Assembly (NCBI GenBank): GCA_023958085.1
Contig: JAMLGI010000001.1
Coordinates: 310,001 to 374,000, forward strand
Direction: 5' to 3'
Origin: Solirubrobacterales bacterium
GTDB taxonomy: Bacteria > Actinomycetota > Thermoleophilia > Solirubrobacterales > 70-9
Length of the DNA stretch: 64,000 nucleotides
Made by a program: the position numbers and the translations under genes. Shown in pieces: positions 32,572 through 40,255 of this stretch (the stretch's first letter is position 1; the number at the start of each line of letters is the position of its first letter). The notes beneath the pieces were generated by a model, which worked only from the letters and a program-made list of their open reading frames with translations, was not told the origin of the DNA and ran no database searches.

Positions 32572-34008
32572 ATGAACGAACGAGGCAACAGGGACACGGC
32601 GGGCGATGGGTCGGCCAAGGGCGCTGCGACGACGATCGTCCGGGGCGCCTGGGTGCTGACCATGGGACCGGCCGGGGCGCTTCGCGATGCGGCGGTTGCC
32701 TTCGACGGCGACGGCCGGATCATCGCGACCGGCCGGGCGGACGAGCTGATCGCCACCAACCCCGGGGCGGAGCTGGTCGGCGACGGCAACGGCATCGTGA
32801 TGCCGGGCTTCGTCAACGCCCACACCCACCTGACCGAGGGTCTGATCACCGGCATGGGTGAGACCGCCGTGCTCTGGGAGTGGTTCACCCGGGTGGTCAA
32901 TCCGTCGGGCGAAATCATCACCCGGGAACAGGTCGGGCTCGGCACCCGTCTCAAGGCGGTCGAGATGCTGGAGTCGGGGATCACCACGGTCAACGACATG
33001 TCCTGCCACCGCAATCTCGGTTCGCTGGCCTCGCTCGGCGCGGTTGACGGCCTCGCCGAGATGGGCCTGCGGGGGATCGTCTGCTTCGGCGCGGAGGATC
33101 TCTACGACAACGCGCCTTCCGCCGATCTGTTCATGGCGGAGCATGAGGCGCTGGCCGACCGGATCGCCCCGGAACCACTGATCGGCTTCCGGGCCGGGGT
33201 CGGAACCGTGCTCGGGATCTCGGACGAACTGTTCACTCGAACGATCGCGGCCTGCGCCGAACACGGCTGGGCGGTACACACCCATCTGGCCGAGGTTCGC
33301 GAGGAGGTGACCGAGTCCAAGCTGACCAACGACGGCTGCGACACGATCGAGCACGCCGACCGTAAGGGTTTGCTGGACCACGAGGTGATCGCCGGCCACT
33401 GCATCTGGTGCTCCGAGAACGACATCGGCCTGCTCGCCTCCCGGGATGTGGCGGTTGCCCACAACCCGGTTGCGAACATGATCCTCGCCTCCGGGGTCTG
33501 CCCGGTGCCGCGACTGCGCCGGGAGGGCGTACGGATCGGGATCGGCACCGACGGGGCCGCCTCGAACGACTCCCAGGACATGTTCGGCGCGATCAAAACG
33601 GCCGCCCTGCTGCAGAAAGTTCACAAGCTGGAAGCCACCGCGATGACCGCCCCCGAGGTACTGGAGATGGCGACGATCGGTGGTGCCCGGGCACTCGGTC
33701 TCGAAGACGAGATCGGTTCGCTCGAACCGGGAAAGCGGGCCGATCTGGTCCTGCTCGATGGCAACGGACCGGAGCTGGCGGTCCTCCACGATCCGTTCCA
33801 GCAGATCGTGTACGGCGCTACGCCACGCAGCGTCTCCGAGGTCTGGGTCGATGGCGTCCACCGGGTGACCGGTGCGGCGACGATCGGCATCGACCGCACG
33901 GCACTGGCCGCCGAGGCCCGGGAGAACGCCCGGGACCTGGCGAATCGTGGCGCCATGAAGGGCGAGTCGGCCTACGCCGGCCCGCTCCCATTCGAAGAAG
34001 GGAAGTAG
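32572..34008 (+). CDS. Amidohydrolase/deaminase of the TrzA / SAH-MTA deaminase group
   Basis: The 478-residue protein is an amidohydrolase with an intact mononuclear metal site: HxH in NAHTHLTEG, His and Glu in HTHLAEVREE, His in GHCIWCSE and Asp in GTDGAASNDSQDMF. The last block is diagnostic of the triazine/nucleoside/guanine deaminase and chlorohydrolase group. It probably removes an exocyclic amino or similar group from a heteroaromatic ring. It follows the importer genes by 28 nt, so it may carry out an early step on the imported compound. The ATG at 32572 was chosen; the longer frame overlaps the permease. Confidence 0.87.
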   Translation: MNERGNRDTAGDGSAKGAATTIVRGAWVLTMGPAGALRDAAVAFDGDGRIIATGRADELIATNPGAELVGDGNGIVMPGFVNAHTHLTEGLITGMGETAVLWEWFTRVVNPSGEIITREQVGLGTRLKAVEMLESGITTVNDMSCHRNLGSLASLGAVDGLAEMGLRGIVCFGAEDLYDNAPSADLFMAEHEALADRIAPEPLIGFRAGVGTVLGISDELFTRTIAACAEHGWAVHTHLAEVREEVTESKLTNDGCDTIEHADRKGLLDHEVIAGHCIWCSENDIGLLASRDVAVAHNPVANMILASGVCPVPRLRREGVRIGIGTDGAASNDSQDMFGAIKTAALLQKVHKLEATAMTAPEVLEMATIGGARALGLEDEIGSLEPGKRADLVLLDGNGPELAVLHDPFQQIVYGATPRSVSEVWVDGVHRVTGAATIGIDRTALAAEARENARDLANRGAMKGESAYAGPLPFEEGK

Positions 34009-34011
34009 ACG

Positions 34012-35646
34012 ATGGCTGACACCAGCGACATCGTTGTGATCGGGGCCGGCCACAACGGCCTCGCCTGTGCCTCATACCTGGCCCGGGCCGGACTCTCGGT
34101 GACCGTGCTCGAATCCTCCGACACCCCGGGCGGCTGCATCTTTACCCAGGATCAGCCCTCCGGCAACCGGCTGGAACTGGGTGGCTACGAACATGGCGGA
34201 ATCCGGGCTTCGGGGGTGACCGCCGACCTCGAACTCGAGTCCCGCTACGGGCTGAAGTTCCACGAGCGGGAAGAGATCCTCTTCGCCCCCTGCGACGACG
34301 GCACCCCGCTCGCCTTCTGGAACTCGCTGGAGCGCACCGTGGAAAGCCTGGCCGAAACGGTCGGCCGTGAGGAGGCGGAGCGCTACCGGGCCTTCTCCAA
34401 CTGGTCCTCGGCCGCGATGAATGTGCTCGGCCAGGCCGAGTCCGGTCCTCCGCCGAGCATCCGTTCGCTGGCCGCGGTCGCTGATGCCACCCTCGGCTCG
34501 GAGGGTTCCCGGCTGATGCAGGCCCTGTTCGCCCCGGCGACCGCGATCGCTGAAGCGGCCTTCGAGGACGACCGGCTGCGCGGCCCGCTGAATCACTGGG
34601 CGGCCCACTCCCAGCAACCGCCGCAGGCGCCGGGCACCGGGGCGGGAGCGCTGTTTCTCGCCGCCTCGCACGGCGCTCCGGCGATCCGGCCGGCCGGTGG
34701 TTCCCGGGGCACGGTAGACGCCCTGGTCCGCTGCCTCGAAGACTCGGGTGGCAGCGTGATCTGCTCGGCTGCGGCCGAACGGGTTGAGCTGTTCGGCGGC
34801 CGCGCCCGGGCGGTGATCGCCGGGGGCGAGCGCTACGAGGCCCGCAAGGCGGTGATCTCGGCGATCGACGCCCGCCGACTCTTCCTCGGCCTGATGGACG
34901 AAAAGGAACTGCCGTCCTCGCTGGTCGCCGAGGTGAAGCGAATCCACTTCTCCCAGCACAACGTGGCCGAACTGAAGGTGGACGCGGTGATCGACCTGGT
35001 GCCGCACGTGAACGGACCGGACGGGATGGAGCGGGCCTTCATGCTCTCCGCCAACACCGGCACCGACATCGCCCGGGCCTTCAGCGCGATCGGGCTGGGG
35101 CAACTGCCGGAGCGGCCCCCGGTGATGATCGCTTTCCCCTCGGTGCTCGAGTCTGGCTGGGCGCCGGAGGGCCAGGGTGTGGTCTGGCTTTCGACCTTCG
35201 TGCCGTGGACCCCGGAGAACGGACCGTGGGACCGGAAGCTGCTTGAGGAAGCGTCGGACCTGACCTGGAAGACGGCCGAGAAGGCGCTCGGCTACGAGAT
35301 GACCGCGGTCGAAAGAAAGATCACCGGGCCGGAGGACTGGGTGGCCCGTCACGGCAACCCGGGCTCCAACCCGAACCACATCGAGATGAGCATCGACCAG
35401 CTGATGGGGATGCGCCCCTCGGTTTCCCTCTCCGGATACTCGACCCCGGTCCCCGGTCTCTTCCTGACCGGTGCCGGCACCCATCCGGGCGGCGGCATCA
35501 CCGGGGTTCCGGGCCGCAACTCGGCCGCTGTGGTGATGGAGCACCTCGGGATCACGAAGCGAGCCCGGATGAAGAAACTGCGCACCCAGGCGGCGATGCT
35601 GAAGGACGCGCTGAAGGCGACCAGAGAGTTGAGGAAGAACGCATGA
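34012..35646 (+). CDS. FAD-dependent oxidoreductase (phytoene desaturase/PYROXD2-like)
   Basis: The 544-residue flavoprotein begins with a Rossmann dinucleotide motif (IVVIGAGHNGLACASYLARAG) and a matching Glu (VLESSDTPGG). The C-terminal FAD block is PGLFLTGAGTHPGGGITGVPGRN. Overall this is the CrtI-like flavin amine oxidase group; many members are not carotenoid enzymes. No other carotenoid gene is near, so oxidation or desaturation of a ring or amine in the cluster's pathway is more likely. It starts 3 nt after the deaminase stop and overlaps the methyltransferase by ATGA. Confidence 0.82.
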   Translation: MADTSDIVVIGAGHNGLACASYLARAGLSVTVLESSDTPGGCIFTQDQPSGNRLELGGYEHGGIRASGVTADLELESRYGLKFHEREEILFAPCDDGTPLAFWNSLERTVESLAETVGREEAERYRAFSNWSSAAMNVLGQAESGPPPSIRSLAAVADATLGSEGSRLMQALFAPATAIAEAAFEDDRLRGPLNHWAAHSQQPPQAPGTGAGALFLAASHGAPAIRPAGGSRGTVDALVRCLEDSGGSVICSAAAERVELFGGRARAVIAGGERYEARKAVISAIDARRLFLGLMDEKELPSSLVAEVKRIHFSQHNVAELKVDAVIDLVPHVNGPDGMERAFMLSANTGTDIARAFSAIGLGQLPERPPVMIAFPSVLESGWAPEGQGVVWLSTFVPWTPENGPWDRKLLEEASDLTWKTAEKALGYEMTAVERKITGPEDWVARHGNPGSNPNHIEMSIDQLMGMRPSVSLSGYSTPVPGLFLTGAGTHPGGGITGVPGRNSAAVVMEHLGITKRARMKKLRTQAAMLKDALKATRELRKNA

Positions 35647-36653
35647 GCAGTCCGAACGAGCCGGTGGCGGCGTCCCCGTTTGCGGTGGTCGACCAGATCA
35701 CCGACTACCAGAAGTCCGCCCTGATCGGGACGGCGGTCGAGCTCGGCCTGCCGAACGAACTCCATGAAAAGACCGCCACCCTGGCGGAGCTGACCGGAGT
35801 GCTCGGCACCGACTCCCGCGGCACCATGGGTCTGCTCTCCGGCCTGGTCGAGTTCGGCCTGGTTGAACGGGACGGGGACCGGTTCGGTCTGACCGCGGCC
35901 GGGGCGATGCTGGCCGACGAGCATCCCGACACGGTCGCCTGGATCGCCCGCAAGGAGTGGTTCTTCTACAAGCTTTGGGCAGCCATGCCGGAGGCGGTCA
36001 GGACCGGCCACACCCAGACCGGCGCCTGGCGTGACCGGCTGGAAAACGATCCGGCCCAGGCCCACGACTTCCTGCGGGCACTGGACGACCTCTGCCGCCT
36101 CTACGGCGGCGGTCTGCCGGACCTTGCCGGACTCGAAAAGGGCGGCCGGCTGCTGGACATCGGCGGCGGCGCCGGTTCCCACTCGGCGAATCTGGTCAAG
36201 GCGGTCGACGGCCTCGAAGCAACCGTGCTCGACCTCCCCGGGGCCGAACCGGTGCTCAGGGAGCGACATCCCGAGATCGGCTTTGTCGCCGGGGATTTCG
36301 ACCTGCCGCGCTTCGGCCGGCCCGAGGGCGAGCTGTGGGATTACGTGCTCGTATCGAACATCCTGCACGACAACCCGGCCGAACGGAACGCCCGGATCAT
36401 CGCCGAGGCGGCTTCGCTGCTCGCCCCCGGCGGCAGCCTGGTGATCTACGAGTGGGTGATCGACGAGGGTCGCACCAGCCCGCCCGGCGTTGCCTCCTTC
36501 ACCCCGATGATGGTGATCGAGAACGAGGGCGGCTGGACCTGGACCGAGGCCGAGATCGGTGAGTGGATCGAGGCCGCCGGCCTCAGGGCCCGACCGATGA
36601 ATCGCGGCCAGGGCCCGATCGCCGCAATCCGCGCCGATCAACCCACCCCATAA
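35643..36653 (+). CDS. SAM-dependent O-methyltransferase (acetylserotonin-MT/COMT family)
   Basis: The 336-residue enzyme has an N-terminal winged-helix dimerisation domain (~residues 10-90) and a Rossmann SAM domain with LLDIGGGAGSHS (SAM loop), DLPGAEPV (acidic ribose contact) and LVSNILHDNPAERN (catalytic His region). Family members methylate hydroxyls of small aromatic or N-heterocyclic compounds. A methyltransferase at the end of a degradative operon is unusual: it could protect an intermediate, make a signal, or be part of an unknown biosynthetic branch. It is the last gene before a hairpin. Confidence 0.86.
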   Translation: MSSPNEPVAASPFAVVDQITDYQKSALIGTAVELGLPNELHEKTATLAELTGVLGTDSRGTMGLLSGLVEFGLVERDGDRFGLTAAGAMLADEHPDTVAWIARKEWFFYKLWAAMPEAVRTGHTQTGAWRDRLENDPAQAHDFLRALDDLCRLYGGGLPDLAGLEKGGRLLDIGGGAGSHSANLVKAVDGLEATVLDLPGAEPVLRERHPEIGFVAGDFDLPRFGRPEGELWDYVLVSNILHDNPAERNARIIAEAASLLAPGGSLVIYEWVIDEGRTSPPGVASFTPMMVIENEGGWTWTEAEIGEWIEAAGLRARPMNRGQGPIAAIRADQPTP

Positions 36654-36668
36654 ACCCAGCCCCCAACG

Positions 36669-36717
36669 GTTCTGGAGCCGGTTTAGGCGGCATGGCAGCC
36701 ACAATCGGCTCCAGAAC
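36669..36717. terminator. Hairpin between convergent operons
   Basis: GTTCTGGAGCCG (36669-36680) and CGGCTCCAGAAC (36706-36717) form a perfect 12-bp stem with a 25-nt loop. It lies 15 bp after the methyltransferase stop and before the convergent end of the GH92 gene. There is no long T-run, so Rho-independent termination is uncertain, but position and stem strength fit a bidirectional terminator or RNA end-protecting hairpin. Confidence 0.55.
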
Positions 36718-36755
36718 GGCGGGGCTTTGCCGGGGACGTTTGGTTTGGGTCGGAA

Positions 36756-39173
36756 TTAGGGGGCGAAGGATGGTGGTGTGTCGGCCGGGGACATGCCCCA
36801 TGTACCCGGGGTGTCGGCCAGGTCCCACTCGATCCGGCCGCCGCCGGCGATATCCGAGAAACGCAGCCACGGTGCGGTGTGGCTCACGCCCTTCACCTTC
36901 ATGTCGGTCACGTACGGGCGCCCGCGGGACGCGGCGGGAGCGGCCAGGCCGAGACTGCCCTTCCGTAGCCGAACGGTCGCCCGCGGGAAGAGCGGACTGC
37001 CGATGGCGAGGATGTCGGTGCCCGGCACCGCCGGGTAGAGCCCGAGTGCCGAAAGTACGTACCAGGCGCTCATCGCTCCGCCGTCGTCGTTGCCGGGCAG
37101 GCCGCCCGGGGTTGGCCGGAACAGGCCGGTCTGAACGTCACGGATGACCTTCTGTCCCCGGGCCGGCAGGCCCAGCCAGTTGTAGAGCCACGGGGCGAGA
37201 AAGGTCGGCTCGTTGCCGAAGTAGGCGAACGGTGATCCCTGGCCGGCCTGGATCCGGGTGAAGAACTGATCGAGCCGGACGGTCGCCTGCGGCCTCCCGC
37301 CCATTGAGTCGAACAGCCCGGCCGGGTCCTGGGGGACGAACCAGTTGTACTGCGCGGAGTTGCCTTCGACCCAGCCGTCCTTGCTTCCGGGAGTGAATCC
37401 GGGTGCGAACTCGCCGGTCGAGAGTCGGGGCTGCATCTCGCCGGTGACTTCGTTGACCAGGTGACGCCAGTTTCCGGACCGACTGCGGAAGGTTGCGGCC
37501 ACATCGTTTCGGCCGAGGGAGTCGGCGAACCGGGAGATGGTGAAGTCGGCCAGCGCGTACTCGAGGGTGGTCGATGCGGTCCCCCACGGCTCGGATCGGA
37601 GCAGCACCGAGTGGAGCATGTCGTCCACGTTTCTCTCCTGCGGAACGTAACCGAGGGCGAGGTAGTCATCGAGCGCCTCCCGCTCGGTGTAATCACCGTT
37701 CCTGGTGTGGCAGCGTTCGCTGCCGCCCTTGATCATCGCCCCGAGTGCGGCCGCACTGTCGAAATCCCGAGCCCCGAGAGCCCAGGTCGAGGCGATCATC
37801 GGATCGGACGGATCGCCGACCATCACGTTGGTCTGCTGGTTGGCGTAAGGCCAGCGAGGTAGGCAGCCGGACTGTCTCGCGCCGTCGACCAGCGACCGGG
37901 CGATGTCGGAGGCGACCTTCGGCTTGATCATCGCCAGCAGCGGGATCTGGCTCCGGTAGATGTCCCACCCGGAGATGTCGGTGTAGTGGTTCCGTCCCTT
38001 CACTCTGTGGACCTTGCCATCCATCCCCAGGTACCGGCCATCGCGATCGTTGGCGATGCTCGGCTCGGTCAGGGAGTGGTAGAGCGCCGAAGCGAAGTTA
38101 CGGCGGTCCTCGGGGAGCCCGCCCCCGATCCGGACCGTGTCCAGCTCCTTGCTCCAGGTCTGTCTTGCCCTCTTCCTCACACCGGCGAAACCAAGCCCCC
38201 TGTTCTCCCGAAGATTCCTTCTGGCCCCGGCCAGACTGACGAAGGACAGCCCGATCCGGACAGTTACCGTTCTCCGCTTTCCGGTGGCGAAGGTGGCGTA
38301 CGCCCCGGCTCGGGCGTAACCACCCCTGGAGTGCTGCTCGGCCCCGGTGCTTCCCCGGCGCAGGCTCGTCTTCTGCCAGGTACCGAACTCCCGGAACGGC
38401 CGGTCGAACCGGATCACGTAATGGACCCGGTAGGTCGATCTCGGCTCGAAGCAGAAGTGGCCGCTGACCGAGGTTCCGGTGATCTCACGTCGTCCGGGAC
38501 TGATCTTTACCCGGGCGTGGTGGTTTCCCATGCGGCTGCCGCCGGCATCGAAGGTCAGGGTTCCGGTTCGGGATTTCGTGAAACGAAAACGACCGACCGC
38601 GGTCCGCCGGGTGGCGGTCAGATCGGCCCGGACCTCCCGGCGAGTCCCGGGCGAGAGAGTCACTCCGTAAAAGCCGGGGCTCGCACTCTCCCGGCTGTGG
38701 CTGTATCGCTGAAGAAACCGGGGTCGGAAGTCGGCCGGATTGACTCCGGGCCCGCTCAGGTTGCCCGCCCGGGCGACGATCGGCAGGTCCTGGTAGATCG
38801 CGCAGCCGGCCCCGCTGAACTGGGTGACGGTGAAGTCCTTGATCCACCTCTCGCCGTGGCTGTAGCCACCGCGGAGGTTGGTGCGATCGGACCAGGTGTC
38901 GGGACTGAACCCGACCATCCCGAACGGCAGGGTGGCCCCCGGAAAGGTTCCGCCGGGCTGCTCCTTCGGGTCGGTGGCCGAGTTGCCGGTGCCGACCAGG
39001 GGATCGGCCATCTCGACCAGCCCGGCAGCGCCGGCAGGCGCCGGGAAAATGCCGGAAAATCCCGCTGCGAGCATGGTGAGAGCAACTGCCGACAGCGAGG
39101 CGACGAGAACCGATCGGACGGCTACCTGCCACGAAAAGCGAGCTCCCGGATGATGTCCCTCCCCGACATTCAT
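36756..39173 (-). CDS. Secreted GH92 alpha-mannosidase
   Basis: From the ATG at 39173 the product is 805 residues: an N-terminal signal region (basic SWQVAVR, hydrophobic VLVASLSAVALTMLAAG, then PAPAGAAG), followed by a GH92 catalytic region. Visible family blocks are DPLVGTGNSATDP, GGTFPGATLPFGMV, SGWDIYRSQIPL and GNDDGGAMSAWYVLSALGLYP. GH92 enzymes are Ca2+-dependent exo-alpha-mannosidases acting on N-glycans, yeast mannan or mannosylated lipids outside the cell. The frame extends 151 codons further upstream, but that part is antisense to the next gene and lacks GH92 similarity. The gene is divergent from the secreted protein at 39211. Confidence 0.9.
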   Translation of the reverse strand: MNVGEGHHPGARFSWQVAVRSVLVASLSAVALTMLAAGFSGIFPAPAGAAGLVEMADPLVGTGNSATDPKEQPGGTFPGATLPFGMVGFSPDTWSDRTNLRGGYSHGERWIKDFTVTQFSGAGCAIYQDLPIVARAGNLSGPGVNPADFRPRFLQRYSHSRESASPGFYGVTLSPGTRREVRADLTATRRTAVGRFRFTKSRTGTLTFDAGGSRMGNHHARVKISPGRREITGTSVSGHFCFEPRSTYRVHYVIRFDRPFREFGTWQKTSLRRGSTGAEQHSRGGYARAGAYATFATGKRRTVTVRIGLSFVSLAGARRNLRENRGLGFAGVRKRARQTWSKELDTVRIGGGLPEDRRNFASALYHSLTEPSIANDRDGRYLGMDGKVHRVKGRNHYTDISGWDIYRSQIPLLAMIKPKVASDIARSLVDGARQSGCLPRWPYANQQTNVMVGDPSDPMIASTWALGARDFDSAAALGAMIKGGSERCHTRNGDYTEREALDDYLALGYVPQERNVDDMLHSVLLRSEPWGTASTTLEYALADFTISRFADSLGRNDVAATFRSRSGNWRHLVNEVTGEMQPRLSTGEFAPGFTPGSKDGWVEGNSAQYNWFVPQDPAGLFDSMGGRPQATVRLDQFFTRIQAGQGSPFAYFGNEPTFLAPWLYNWLGLPARGQKVIRDVQTGLFRPTPGGLPGNDDGGAMSAWYVLSALGLYPAVPGTDILAIGSPLFPRATVRLRKGSLGLAAPAASRGRPYVTDMKVKGVSHTAPWLRFSDIAGGGRIEWDLADTPGTWGMSPADTPPSFAP

Positions 39174-39210
39174 GCGTCCCGTTATACAGCACCGGTGTAC
39201 TGTCTCTCCC

Positions 39211-40251
39211 ATGAGACCGATGGGAGGGACTCTCGCCGCGGTGGCTGCCTGGCTGCTCCTGCTATTCGCTTTTCCCGCGGCGGGCGGCGCCGCACCGTTC
39301 AACCTGCAGATCGACAACGCGCTGCTCGACCTGGGGTCGGTCAAGGCGATCAAGGCGATCGAACCGGGCGACCCCCCGGCCAGCCTGACCGGCACCGTCA
39401 GCGGTGGAAAGGTCACGATCCCGAAGTCGGGATTCCGGTATCCCCCGAAAACGGGCGAGATCACGGGAGGTATCGACGGAACGGTCGAGATGTCCGCCAA
39501 CCGGGAGATCACCGGACGGTTCGATCCCGCTACCGGAGCGCTGACCCTGGCGATGGACCTGAAGGTCAAGGTGACCCTGCACCTGCCGAGTGGCCCCGCC
39601 GCGGTCTGCGTGATCAACCCGGTCAAGGGAAGTTTTTCGACCGCCTACGGTGATCCCTACCTGGGGGTGCCGTTCGCCGCGGGACTCACCGGCCCGGGAG
39701 CGCTCGCCGGTCACTGGGAGGATCTGCCTGCCCCGACCGGCAGCGCGATCTGCCAGATCGTCGGACAGCTGACCAAGGACCCGGGGGGTCTCTGGCTCGC
39801 CTACGGCTCGGCCGAACCGCAGAAGTGCGCCGACAACCCCGCCCATCCCGGATGCGACGGTTCGAACCCCTGCGCCAACGGGCCGTCCTCTGCCTGTTGC
39901 GCGAGGCAACCGGCCTTCGCTCCCTGCCGGGAAGGCTCGGCCCGGGCGAATCTGTCGCTTCGGGTCTCGCCGAGGACCCGGCGGGTCAGGCCGGGACGAA
40001 CCGCGGTCTTCACCGTGAAGGTGAAGAACGCCGGCGGCAAGGCTACGGGCGCCCGGGTCTGTGCGGCGGTTCCGCGTCGCAAGGCAAAGCCGATCGGCTG
40101 TCTCAAGCTGGCCGTGCCGGCCGGGAAGACCCTGGTCAGGAAGGTTCGGGTGAAGTTGAAGCCGAAGGCCAGAGGGAAACTCAGGGTCAGGTTCAAACTG
40201 ACCGCCCCGGGACTCCCCACCCGCAGCGCCACAGCCATCATCGAGGCGTAG
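39211..40251 (+). CDS. Secreted protein with C-terminal Ig-like (DUF11/CARDB-type) domain
   Basis: The 346-residue precursor has a signal peptide (TLAAVAAWLLLLFAFPAAGGAA). Its first ~200 mature residues form a beta-rich region (NLQIDNALLDLGSVKAI; GGIDGTVEMSANREITG) that I do not recognise. A Cys-rich linker follows (CADNPAHPGC...CCARQPAFAPC). The last ~95 residues (LSLRVSPRTRRVRPGRTAVFTVKVKNAGG...) look like a DUF11/CARDB-type beta-sandwich with a very basic tail. It probably binds the cell surface or glycans. Only 37 bp separate it from the divergent GH92 start, so the two may share a control region. Confidence 0.68.
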   Translation: MRPMGGTLAAVAAWLLLLFAFPAAGGAAPFNLQIDNALLDLGSVKAIKAIEPGDPPASLTGTVSGGKVTIPKSGFRYPPKTGEITGGIDGTVEMSANREITGRFDPATGALTLAMDLKVKVTLHLPSGPAAVCVINPVKGSFSTAYGDPYLGVPFAAGLTGPGALAGHWEDLPAPTGSAICQIVGQLTKDPGGLWLAYGSAEPQKCADNPAHPGCDGSNPCANGPSSACCARQPAFAPCREGSARANLSLRVSPRTRRVRPGRTAVFTVKVKNAGGKATGARVCAAVPRRKAKPIGCLKLAVPAGKTLVRKVRVKLKPKARGKLRVRFKLTAPGLPTRSATAIIEA

Positions 40252-40255
40252 GGTC

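Noticed and set aside
34012-35646. Carotenoid biosynthesis role for the CrtI-like gene
   Set aside because: No phytoene synthase, cyclase or GGPP synthase gene is near, and its operon partners are hydrolases and an importer.
39174-39626. Extension of the GH92 protein by 151 residues at its N-terminus
   Set aside because: The extension is antisense to the secreted protein at 39211 and would bury the signal peptide; the ATG at 39173 restores a normal secreted precursor.
37986-39653. Plus-strand open frame of 555 codons opposite GH92
   Set aside because: It has no recognisable domain, is antisense to strong GH92 motifs and contains only GC-driven residue bias.
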